Assembly (NCBI GenBank): GCA_033439685.1
Contig: JAUEDM010000006.1
Span: 3,720,001-3,784,000 of the forward strand
DNA from: Apodospora peruviana
Lineage: Eukaryota; Ascomycota; Sordariomycetes; Sordariales; Lasiosphaeriaceae
Direction: 5' to 3'
DNA length: 64,000 nucleotides
This document shows, one piece after another, positions 22,669 to 32,539 of the stretch. The position numbers were made by a program, and so were the translations under genes. Every line of letters starts with the position of its first letter. The first letter of the stretch is position 1. The notes below the pieces were generated by a model that saw only the letters and a list, made by a program, of their open reading frames with translations, ran no database searches and was not told where the DNA came from.

Positions 22669-22943
22669 TCGTTATCTGAAAACCCATCTTCCATGTGTGT
22701 GTACCTTCGTTGTCAGTGATTGGCTACTCCGACTCAACCCCTGCAATATGAAAGCACCATGCCCATGTTGTTCGTGCCTAGAATAGAATACGACATGATA
22801 ACAGATCAGGCATGCCCCGCAATAAAACGCCTCTATCTAATTATTCCTTCAGTTTCGTCTCCAATGCCTCTCGTCAACCTTACTGCTTTTCCCATCTCCA
22901 AACAACCGAGTTGAGGAACCATAATCAACGACAGCCGCACACA

Positions 22944-24518
22944 ATGGCTCTACTCACGTTATACCTCGCCGAGAACGTCTATTATAGCACAGCATGCCTT
23001 TGGGACTCTCGACGAAGATCCTCCTACTCCTCCTCCTTAAACGAGCAGTATGAGCAACTCCGTTCGCCCCTCGCAATCGCGCTTCTCGGTCTGACCCTCG
23101 TCCTCGCCGTCCTCGCCGTCTTCTGTCTCGAATATACCCTCCACTTTGTCGTCCTGAACCTCACCATCGCCGAACGACCACTAACTGCGTCACGCGACAT
23201 CGAGAAGTCGGACAAGTCGGCGGCCTCCGTCGCCAAACAACCGACAGGGCAGATCACAAGCACCGTCGCCAACACCCTGCGCCATCTCCACAACACCGAC
23301 GGATACGGCGCCTATTTCCGGGGTTTCAAGGTCTACGCAGTCTACATCACACTCTCGACCGGACTATGGCTCCTGCTCCGACAGATCCTCAACCTTTTGT
23401 TCGGATGGGCCACCCCGGAAACCGCCAACGTCGCCTGCACCCTTTTGACAGAAATAATAAGCAGCCGCCTGCACTGCGCCTGGACGCACTCGATTCTCCA
23501 CACACCAGACCAACCAACGACGGTCCTCGAACTTACCCCTTCAGAAGGCGAACCTTGGCAACCCAAGTCCCTCGTCCTCCCAGTCCGCCCAGAGTCTCCT
23601 CTGGTCTTGGGCCGACAAACAGGAACGATAGGCGAAGAAGCAGCACCATCGAACGGCCTCTTCGAAAACCTGACAATCTCGCGAAAACATGCGTCCGTGT
23701 GGGCGGACAAAGCCGGAAGCGTCTGGATCCAGGACACCGAGTCAGCCAACGGCACCCGCGTGAATGGAACAGCGCTCGGCGGTGCGCCGCACAGTTTACA
23801 TGACGGCGACCAGCTCGAGATGGGGACAAATATCATCGCCTCCGAAAACATCATCGTCCACGCGCAAATCTCGGCACGCGTCCACCTGCCATCTTCACCT
23901 CCCGCCACCGACTCCGAGAACTGTGAAAACTGGTTCCACGGTAGACTAACGATCAGCTATATTTCACGAACCGACTCAAAGATGCTCGTCTTCCCGGCTC
24001 TGGGCGCCTCGTTGGCTACTGCACTTATCCCGTCGATATATTCCATTTTAAGTGGAATGTTGCGGGATCTTCTAGAGCCGGCCAACTCTTCCGACATGTC
24101 GATGTGGGAACTTGCACCTGCATATTTACTGTACTGTGTATTGGTGTGTGTTGGTCTCGGCGCCTGGGTCACGGTTGTTGTGGTGCCGCAGGTTATTGAA
24201 CGGGGCAGGGTTGAGGCGTCCCTGCTGTGTGAGGGGGTTGAGAAGACCGTCGTGGACATTGAACGCTCGTTTGGTGGGCTCAGAGTGTTTGCCGATGAGC
24301 GGAGGAAGTGTGCTGCGCGCAAGTATTATCTTGGGCAGTTCGGGCCGGCTCGGGGGTTGTATGATCGTGATACGTATTTGCGGGTTGTGGCTGTTTATGC
24401 GAATTTTCTCGGGAGGTTGGTTAAGGTGTCTATTGTTGCCGGCATTATTGTGCTTGCTGACTTGGTTGTAATTTTGGGCGGTTGGTGGAAGGTGAAGGGT
24501 TTTATTATGGGCGAGTAG
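22944..24518 (+). CDS. Membrane-anchored FHA domain protein
   Basis: Single exon, 524 residues from the ATG of MALLTLYLAE. An upstream in-frame ATG at 22812 would add 44 low-complexity residues and is less likely. Hydrophobic segments lie at about 40-62 and 127-153, and again at about 368-390, 405-430 and 497-520. Between them, residues about 210-300 form an FHA domain with the phosphothreonine-binding signature LVLGRQ (G223, R224), ISRKHA (S246, H249) and ANGTRVNG (269-275). FHA domains bind phosphothreonine peptides, so this is probably a receptor for a phosphorylated partner at a membrane. The segment YGAYFRGFKVYAVYI resembles helices of degenerate carrier-like proteins, but I cannot assign an organelle. 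Confidence 0.85.
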   Translation: MALLTLYLAENVYYSTACLWDSRRRSSYSSSLNEQYEQLRSPLAIALLGLTLVLAVLAVFCLEYTLHFVVLNLTIAERPLTASRDIEKSDKSAASVAKQPTGQITSTVANTLRHLHNTDGYGAYFRGFKVYAVYITLSTGLWLLLRQILNLLFGWATPETANVACTLLTEIISSRLHCAWTHSILHTPDQPTTVLELTPSEGEPWQPKSLVLPVRPESPLVLGRQTGTIGEEAAPSNGLFENLTISRKHASVWADKAGSVWIQDTESANGTRVNGTALGGAPHSLHDGDQLEMGTNIIASENIIVHAQISARVHLPSSPPATDSENCENWFHGRLTISYISRTDSKMLVFPALGASLATALIPSIYSILSGMLRDLLEPANSSDMSMWELAPAYLLYCVLVCVGLGAWVTVVVVPQVIERGRVEASLLCEGVEKTVVDIERSFGGLRVFADERRKCAARKYYLGQFGPARGLYDRDTYLRVVAVYANFLGRLVKVSIVAGIIVLADLVVILGGWWKVKGFIMGE

Positions 24519-24776
24519 ACATGGGGGATTCGAGAACTTGAGAGATTTGTGCTGTTAATCCTGGGCATCTCAATGTCGTTGCTGACCATTCTGGTCTATA
24601 GTTAACACACTACTCCAGGTTTGAAACGAGATTATAATGACCTAACAGAGCATCTCCAGGACTAGCACAGTGATGAAACCCATACAAACAAGTCTCATCC
24701 AAACAACGGCCAAATGCGAATGTCGAAATGTACATTAAACTAACCAACCCTTAACTTAACGTTATGGTATTCAACT

Positions 24777-25641
24777 TTACTGTTTAATTGCATGGAGATA
24801 AGCGGCAACCTCTGGGTTGAGAATATGATCTACAACCCGTTGATCGGCGGACTCGACGATCCATGTCTGGCAGTTCCTCAGCACAGTCCTCTTTCGAGGG
24901 TCACGCTGGGTACCCAATCCCGATGTTAGCCATACCATGGACTGCGAGTGGCTGATGCATGGAGGATGTTGATGATACACCATTCCACGGTAAATAGTAG
25001 CCATCGAGAACTTTCCAAAGGGCCAGCTCATGACTTTTCAGGACACGTGGTAGCCATCATGGAAATACTCATTTAAGCAGCAAAAATCCCTTGTGAATGC
25101 TATCTCGGGCCCTAGCAGCCGATCGCAAAATATGTCACAGAAAAAGAACCTTACAGGGTTTTGTAAGGTACCTAAGGCTACTATTTACCGTAGAATGGTG
25201 TCTTGTATGAATCTAGGGGAACTTACATTCTGGCTATGATCGTCCAGTGACCTTTCAGGTACCTTGACCTTGGAAACGCTTTCTTCAAACGGGCAGACAG
25301 GAACGGTATCGGAGGTGTTGTCGACGCCGCTATTAAGCATAGCATTCTCGTTCAGGAACTTGCCGTCAATCCACTGTAGTAGGCTGAGTTACTTGGAGAT
25401 TATAGTTCCTTTCGATCTCGAACCGGAAGCCGCTGTATCGATTGCCCTTCGCGTTGATAAAGATACCGATGAGGGGGTCAGAGCTTTGATTGGACAAAGT
25501 ATCCCCAATAGTCCTTGTCTGGATAGCCGTTAAATTTAAGCAGCTTAAACAACAAGGCTCCAGCTGGACGGTTGGGGGCAACGACGGGTGGCGCTGGACC
25601 CGGGGCAGGAGCAGCAGTTGTGGACATGGCCCATGGCACTT
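24777..25641 (-). pseudogene. Unrecognised small-protein gene, frameshifted
   Basis: Reading the minus strand from the ATG at 25625 gives a Pro/Ala-rich start, then NGYPDKDYWG. After a one-base shift it continues as SDPLIGIFINAKGNRYSGF, and after another as WIDGKFLNENAML. At the 3' end, 24777-25031 is open and coding-like (TWIVESADQRVVDHILNPEV). The parts do not join through plausible introns. I recognise no family. The middle contains an inverted duplication (24968-25215) that itself recurs at 47.3 kb. A decayed gene rearranged by a repeat is the simplest reading. Confidence 0.4.
24968..25215. repeat. Inverted pair of a dispersed 50-bp segment
   Basis: The right arm (about 25155-25205) is the reverse complement of the left arm (about 24972-25022) with few mismatches. 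The 26-bp core, beginning ACACCATTC, differs at two positions. A third copy lies at about 47334-47385 (plus strand). One strand of two copies can be read as a similar peptide (DGYYLPWNGV and DGYCLPWNGV), so the segment may derive from a coding sequence. Confidence 0.7.
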
Positions 25642-26081
25642 TTTTGTTCAATTTCGGTTTTCCTTCTTCGAAGATGCCTCCTGCTTCTCCACCTCCTCCT
25701 GGTCCTCTCCTTCCGCCGGTTGATAGGCGGAATTTAGTAGAAATGAACTTTAAGGCAGGGTGCCGATGTCGAGTTGTAACTTTGTCTATGCGGGTTGAAG
25801 CCGGAACGGTGTGGCGGTCAACCAAAAGGAATGACTGTCATTTGTAAAAGATGGTGAAGAGGAGAGTAATGGACTGCCTCTCCAAAATCTACTAAATACA
25901 GTGGTTTTGTGGCCCGTGCCATAGTCATGACGACAAGCCGAAGCCTCGAAAGGGCGGTGCTTAAGGGGATGGTTGCACTAAGCGGTTAATATTAGAATAA
26001 AGACCAACCAACCTTGTTATAGCAACGAAGAGCACGGTGACCAACCCTCCACCGAACCAACCAACCAGCCAGTGCCAACCA
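25642..26081. other. Gene-free stretch
   Basis: No gene or motif recognised. The part near 26000-26090 is rich in CCAACCAA-type repeats. Confidence 0.35.
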
Positions 26082-27111
26082 ACGCCCACCAACATGGCAA
26101 AGACATTGATTTACCATAGGAAATCTGGTCAAGGAATGTCAGCTCGGATACACTGGCCTCACTCTTCCGCTTCGATGGCGGCAAATGATACCCCGGGCTG
26201 AGCGCGTGCTCCCCACCGACACCAACCTCCAAGTCTTCCCCCAGTCCAGTTTCTTCCGAGTGCGCAGAGCGCCCGCGCTGCCCTCGCCGGCAGATTCAGA
26301 GTCTTGAATGAGGTTTCGGCCACTACCTTACCGCAGACCGGAAACGTCCAACCCCTGTCCTCGTACCATCCCTGGGCCTAGTCGTCAAGTATGGAGCCGA
26401 CGTGATCACCGCCGAGCTGGAGGCCCAGGTGGAGGCCCAGGTGCTGATGCATGAGCGACTGCAGGGACGCGTCGCCATCCCCGAGGTCTTCGGCTGGGCT
26501 GAAGACGGGAGCCAAAGATTCATATACATGTCTCTGGTCGAGGGTTATGCCCTGCAGGCAAGATTTCGCACCATTGAGGAGAGCGAGCGGCGAGCTGTCT
26601 GCAAGGAGCTGAGATTTATGGTGAATGCCTGGAGGGCTCTGGCCCAGGAACCTGGGGACAGATATATCGGTGAGTACCTGGTAGTCATCATCGCTATGGC
26701 CTTTGCATGATCTCATCTGGTCTGACACACAAAAACACAGAGAGCATAGATAGGACAGCGCCCGCTGAACGACATCTTCGTTACTGACGAGCCAGGTCAC
26801 GGAGGGCCGTTTTTAGGCACAGATGCGGTGCAACAGTTCCACGTTTACATGCAGGATCGGTATCCACGAAGATGTCCCGATTGTCTTTACCCATAACGAT
26901 CTTTTGCCCTCCAAACGTACTGTTATCGAGTGGCACTGACCCCAAGGCCGCGGGGATTATTGATTCGGGCCAGTCCGGATGGTATTCTTCGTATTTGGAG
27001 TCCTGTAAGGCCTGACGGGTAGGTCTCATGGACGAAGACTTCGATTGGACCCTCCATGAGGGATGGGAAACCAGTTATCTGCCCGAGGTTATCCATAGAG
27101 ACGACGATGAG

Positions 27112-27115
<4 letters not shown>
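26082..27115 (+). pseudogene. Phosphotransferase (APH-like kinase) family pseudogene
   Basis: Plus-strand homology to fungal aminoglycoside-phosphotransferase-like proteins runs through the region. The central piece (LVVKYGADVITAE, then VAIPEVFGWAEDG and RFIYMSLVEG) contains the ATP-site Lys and hinge region. A normal intron starts at GTGAGT after DRYIG (about 26671). The catalytic loop THNDLLP appears near 26890-26910, and the metal-binding segment is read as AAGIIDSGQSG in another frame. In-frame stops lie near 26125, 26190 and 26310, at least one frameshift lies near 26910, and a TGA precedes the final block MDEDFDWTLHEGW. The family phosphorylates small molecules or is of unknown role. 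This copy is dead. Confidence 0.7.

Positions 27116-27142
<27 letters not shown>
27115..27142. repeat. Uninterrupted 28-T tract
   Basis: Positions 27115-27142 are all T on the plus strand, at the point where homology of the phosphotransferase pseudogene ends. It could be the poly(A) end of a minus-strand retroposed sequence or simple slippage. Confidence 0.9.
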
Positions 27143-27146
<4 letters not shown>

Positions 27147-27693
27147 GTGGCTGTGGTTCATACAATCTATCATTTGAGGCTGTCTATGTGCTCATACCAT
27201 CATGGGGGCCTGCGAGTCGGCATCTGAATTGTAATCAACTATACTCTCATCGTTAGGGTGGTGCTCTCGGCGTGCCAACGCTCTTTTTGCTATCATAGCT
27301 TTCCTCGATATACATCATTTCCCATATTATATGAGCAATACTAGAGACATCAACGCATTTTGATACACAGCACCCACTTTTGTATTACGCACCACTCACC
27401 GAAGGAATACCAGACACAAGAAGCCACTGCGCTGCTGGTCTCAAAATCTACCACTTCACTACCCAAAAACAACACCTTCTGTCTTCCATTAACACCAATG
27501 CGGAGAGCTGATTAACGAGTACACGCGGATACAAAATTACATACCAGGACCTGAGGTCTTGGAAAGCAGTACCGTGCCAAAATAACGCTTCATATCTATG
27601 CATGTAATTACTCCTAATCTACATCAACATTGCAACACCTCCGTCTCGCGGCCCAAACAACCCTTCGGAAAGAGAGAAAAGAATGTAATGTAA
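27143..27693. other. Gene-free stretch
   Basis: No coding region is supported. The right part is presumably the 3' untranslated region of the minus-strand AAA gene. Confidence 0.35.
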
Positions 27694-29986
27694 TCAACTC
27701 TCCTTGACGCCATTGACGTACGCCTGTTCGTGATCCGTGCCCCAGTTGTTGATACCCAGGACCTGGTCGATATGCCCCATAGAAAGCGGCTCACCCAACT
27801 CCTTTGCAAAGATCCTAGCACAGTTGAACGTATTTTTGATCTGTCATTCCCACCAAAGTGTCAGAAAACCCCCACAATGTCCCCAATTCCATGTACGAGA
27901 GATGCTTACCTGTCGTCCATTAACCCTCTCCTTGGCCAACCTCTCGATAGCCTCCTCAGAAACAAGATCAGGCGCATAACCCGCACCACCCTTCTGCGTT
28001 GCCTCCCTATACCTCCGAATAAACATACTCCAGATATGTCTGCGCGCCTTCTCATCCAGCTCGGGATACGGGATCGACACATGAACACGACTCTTAAACG
28101 CCGTATCGATCTGCCCGATTCTATTGGTCGTCATGATCAATATGCCCTGGTAGTACTCGAGCTGCCGGAGGAAAATGCTGACCAGCGCGTTGCGGGTGAC
28201 GTCATTCGGCTGGCGCTGCTCGAGAAAAACGTCGGCCTCGTCGAGCAACAGGACGGCGTTCCAGCGTTGGGATTGTTCGAGGATCTTGCCGAGCTTCTCC
28301 TCAACTAAGTCGGGATAGACGCCCAGATCGCCTGCTGACACGCTATAGAGAGGCCGTCTGGTAATCCCGGCGACCGCCTCTGCCGTTAACGTCTTGCCAG
28401 AACCTGGTGGGCCACTGAACAGACACACGATCCCTTTTCCTTTTCCAGCAATAATGTCGTCGAACTCGTCGTCCTCCGAGGAGTGCTGTTTCACCATGCT
28501 GTAGAAGAACTGTTTTGTGCGGGGGTCCATGACGACATCGCCGAACGCGCCGCTGTTCCATTTTACGTCTGTTAGACGAGAAACGGGGAATGCGCCTGTT
28601 CACATGGTGTCAGTCAGCCAGCCAGTCAGTCAGTCAGTCAGTCAGTCCGGGTTCATAGGTAGGTAGCTAATTTTGATAATGATGATAGGTAAGTACATAC
28701 CCCATTTCTTGTTACTGAAACTGAAACCCAGTGCGATAGGCGGACAAAATGATAAGCTGCTCCTCCGTCAGACTCTCCGGTTCCAGCGTCATGTGCACGG
28801 TTGGAATAAACGCAATATTCGGGTTGGACGACCGGAAGCCCTTGGGGTCGATGATGATCCTGCCGTGAGAGTAAAACTTGTACTGCCTTGGGACGTCCAA
28901 CATATCGCGCTTCTCAAACATTGCGGGTCCGTTGGTTTCCATCACAATCGGTTTACCAAAACCGGCAAACTGGCGGCCCCTGCGGAGGGCGTCTGACCGG
29001 ATCTTGGCCGCGTCCGCGTGATATTTGAGCGGGAAAATGTCGAGATCTTTAATCTTGCGCGCGCCGACGAACTCGTCAATGCACATGTAGAAGGGCTCAT
29101 ACGCGAGCCCGAATTTGTTGCCGTCGTTGGTGACGATGTGGCAGTCTACTTTCCAGTACCGCGACTTGTCTGAGTAAGTCTGGATGCGCATGGCGCGGAA
29201 TTTGAGGACCTGGTCCTCCTCGACGTACTCGTGGTGCCGGTAGACCAGGGTGTTTGGAGTAAAAATGGCCCAGAGGAGCTCGAACGTGCACTCGCCCGCG
29301 TCGAGGAGCCGCTTGAGGTTCGCTGTCGTTGTGGCGAACTCGTCTTGTGCAAACTTTGTGATTTCGGTGAGGTCGGCGATCAGATCGGTGTTTTCTGGCG
29401 AGTCTAGCTGCGCTTCCGACAACTTGTCCTGCAGCGCTGACATGTTGTGGTAAAACATCTCTAATGGAACCTGAATGTCAATAGATATTGTCAGTAAGAC
29501 GCCGCCAGATTTCCAGTCGCTGGCGCGGCATCGGTACTTACCACGGGCGGCTTTGTCCTGAGCGAGATACCCTCAACATCTGCGTTGATCTCCTCCATTA
29601 TCCGCGCCAGCACCTCGGATTTGATATCGACTTCAGTCTTGGTAAGGAAGCCCTTCTCGTCGGTGATCCTGCGGACCACCGCAAGCACCTTTCGGCCGTG
29701 TTTCTTGACATCGGGTTTCAGTGATTTCACAAGCACGACGCGGCCTTCTCGGCTACCGGTGCAGCGGTTGTATTAGTCCAGCGCTCTCATCACGGTCTGT
29801 GGCCGCTCTGTATGGTACATACACATTGAAGCTGTGCGTCGGTTAGTGTTGGTGTCACAATAATGTGGCAGATCCTTCGGCTTACTATTGGTCGTAGCGA
29901 GATATCCGGCTCCTCGGTTTCGCCTCGACCCTTGCGGCGTCGCCCTCGTCGGCCTTTGTCAAGGCATCTGTGGTGGTATTCGTCAT
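27694..29986 (-). CDS. AAA+ ATPase with N-terminal fungal domain; two frame breaks
   Basis: Exons on the minus strand: 29986-29886 (ATG, MTNTTTDALT), 29831-29542, 29470-28701, 28595-27910 and 27840-27694, all with good splice sites. The AAA core in exon 4 has Walker A SGPPGSGKT, Walker B LLLDEAD and sensor-1 MTTNR, then a helical lid. The N-terminal half is the conserved domain found in fungal AAA proteins of this type (for example YVEEDQVLKFRAMRIQTYSD). Two single-base frame breaks occur. One is near 29757-29765 between LIQPLHR and REGRVVLVKSL. The other is near 28728-28735, where dropping one G restores the family's FSFSNKKWG. The core is intact, so this may be a young pseudogene or two local sequence errors. 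Cellular role unknown. Confidence 0.75.
28622..28646. repeat. CAGT microsatellite
   Basis: About six CAGT units lie inside intron 3 of the AAA gene (between 28701 and 28595). Confidence 0.85.
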
Positions 29987-30059
29987 TTTTTCCTGCTTGG
30001 TGTTCCCCTCGGATCACAATTGCAAGTGTCGAGTGTCTCGCGATTTGGTCTTGAATTAC

Positions 30060-30674
30060 AGGATTTCAGTCTTGGCGTTATTCACGGACCTCGGTTGAAC
30101 AAAGGCAAGGTTATGTCATGTTTCCAAAGGAAGAAATCCCTCCAAAGGTCATTTCGGACTTCGCCAGCGGTATATTCATTATTTACTGAATATATTTTTA
30201 GGCAAAGCCACGCCTCTTTACAGACTGTTGGGTGCCAAAGGGGTGCCTCCTTGAGGGTCTGTACAGCTGCGGCGAAGCATGCGCTCGTGCAGCGTGACTG
30301 CAGTCTGTGTGCCGCCCATAGGGCAATAGTACCCAGTCCTTCTGCACGAGCGGTAATGACAGCGGCTCGGCGAGTTGATAGGCAGATCCAAGTCCGTCGT
30401 GAGACGTGGGGTAGGGCCCCTTTATTAGGCGCCTCGCCTCTCTGCAACCCCTGGTGTAACCTTGACACTGGCAGAACAATCTGATCTAATATTCCAGCGT
30501 CTGCCACTAATGACGCTTCTTGGAGGGTCGCAGACACTGTGTGCTCTCCTTCAGGTCTGTACTCATGTGCCGGCGAGGCGCGGACTCTCAATCATGGCTG
30601 CTTCACACGTCGTCAGCTGTGCTGACTGCACGTTGGTGAAATCCCCCGATTTGTCCAGCGACCATATCCAACTC
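30060..30674. other. Gene-free stretch, possible element debris
   Basis: No supported gene. The 169-codon minus frame at 30082-30591 has no motif. The segment near 30366-30390 (GAGTTGATAGGCAGATCCAAG) resembles 32305-32327 (GAACTGATAGGCAGACCGAAG), so short similar sequences flank the GCN5 pseudogene. Confidence 0.35.
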
Positions 30675-31985
30675 CTAAAAATGGGAGCCACCCACCAGGG
30701 GCACCAATGATTCGTCGTCAAGTAAAGAAGACCACTCAGGGATCTCCTTGATGAGACTCCACATGTGCTTCTCCAGCTTGACGGCGCACTTGTGATATAC
30801 CATTGTCGTTTCATTGAATTTCGTACAATTGCTGAAAATCAGCTTGAGATCGTCGACGAGGTCTTTCGGAGCAGCATAAACATCACGCCACAGTCGTTTC
30901 TCCATGTTTCCGGATCCATCGGTGTCTCGATGACTTCGTAATAGTCCGGGACTTCGTCTTTATTGACTGGAGCTTGAAAAGGCCAGGCTTGTTTGTGGTT
31001 TTGAACTTGATACAGGAAACGTCGAAGTTCGATGAAGTGAGGACCATAGCTTGGTACCCGACCTAATTCGTCCATGTCTGGAGACCAGCCAGTTGCTCGG
31101 ATGGCAGGGATTTCGAGTGGATCGATTGGAGTGATGACGCTACTGTTGGCCCATTGCTGAGGTGGTTGATGGATGACGTGACTTTTACTTTTGCTCAAGG
31201 TTTGAATTTTGACTTGCACGGTTTCCTTCTGCTTCAGGAGCATGTAACTAACTTGGGAGTACCGTATCCGGGAAACCATGGAGCATTGCATGAATGTCAC
31301 TCCATTGTAAATCCTTGATAAAGCCGGCCCAGAGAGACCGGTCGAGAGTAATGTCTTGGTAAAGCCTTGTTTGGAGAAATATCCGGTGGCATAGTTATCG
31401 GCAAAGGTGAGAAAATGCATGACTGGGCGGCAGCTTTGACATAATCCTTCAAATGGGCCATGAGGTGCGATCCGTATCCCTTGACTTGGTAGTCGGACGA
31501 GATGGCGCAAAAGACGATTTCAGCAAACGCACAGTGCCTGAATTCTCGGAAGGTTATTCCGGCCGATGACCTCCAGAGGCATTTTGACGATATCGAGAGA
31601 CAAATGTGTGCGGTTGTAGACGAGACGCGCGATGTAGTCCTTGGGCATGTTTGGAAGTTGCTTTTGGAACAGGCATTTGAGGCCCGTCAGAATAATCGTA
31701 CTCTCTCTGTTGCCATCATTATTAACGACTCGGAATTGGACCTCGCCATTTCATTCCTCTACAGCTGCAGGCTTCAAAAGAGTTAGATGTGGACGTACAA
31801 AGCGTTCAAAGGCATTACTGTACCTTCTCTTGGATGAGAATTTGAGGCTGAACAGCCTGAAGCGCTTTGGTGCGTTTGGCGTCAGGGTTATTGTCTAGTT
31901 CTTCGGAAGCCGGACGCTTCGCGGCGCGATCTTGCTCACGGTCGGCCGGTAATGCCCTAAGGCGATCGGATTCATAATTGGCCAT
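30675..31985 (-). pseudogene. GCN5: GCN5 histone acetyltransferase, decayed copy
   Basis: The minus strand carries a recognisable full GCN5. The N-terminus (ATG at 31985, MANYESDRLRAL) is followed by an intron. Then come FRVVNNDGNRES, the GNAT acetyl-CoA motif VKGYGSHLMAHLKDYVKAA, and MHFLTFADNYATGYF. The linker IPAIRATGWSPDMDELGR precedes a bromodomain with PVNKDEVPDYYEVIETPMD, APKDLVDDLKLIFSNC and TMVYHKCAVKLE. GCN5 acetylates histone H3 as the catalytic subunit of SAGA. At least five frame changes (near 31555, 31435, 31362, 31308 and 30905) break this copy. GCN5 is normally single-copy and important, so a functional gene is presumably elsewhere and this is a decayed paralogue. Confidence 0.88.
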
Positions 31986-32539
31986 CCGCGGTTAATGCTG
32001 TAGAATTATCGAAATCAGTGCGATGTTGAGTGATGTTGTGCTCTTTCAGGATGGACTGACCCAGAACATTTGGTCATGACACGACGACCCCCTCCTTAGC
32101 GTTCTTTGTTGGTCTCTGTATTGTCACGTGCCAGCAACTGAATGGCAATTGAAAGCCAAGGGACAGTAAATATTCAGTGGTCAGCACTGTGGTTTCTGTA
32201 CGAATACAGCTCCGGCTCTAAAACTAGCCTGTACCACGCTTTATTGGCCAATAATCCCCCAATCCTTATGCAGGAGCTACCAACAGCAGCTATCTCACAT
32301 AAAGGGGCGAACTGATAGGCAGACCGAAGCCACCTTCCGGCCCAATTATACGTAGTCCAGATGCAATTAGGCAGCTTCAGCGGCTAGATGGTTGCCTCAT
32401 TATACTAGCGTTGCATATGCCGTTGGTTCGCCGTCCATGTTTTGTAATTGTCGACAATTTTCGGAAAAGGTCTTCTCTTGAGGCCTTTGTCTTTTGCTTT
32501 TTCTGTTGATACCTCAACCTCCACGAACCGCGACAGAAA
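31986..32539. other. Intergenic stretch between GCN5 remnant and NACHT gene
   Basis: About 550 bp with no coding region supported. It separates divergent genes, so it should contain the promoter of the NACHT gene. Positions 32305-32327 resemble 30366-30390 on the other side of the GCN5 remnant. Confidence 0.35.

Noticed and set aside
30082..30591. 169-codon minus-strand frame upstream of the AAA gene
   Set aside because: No recognisable domain, and overlapping frames on the other strand are similarly long. Likely chance in GC-rich debris.
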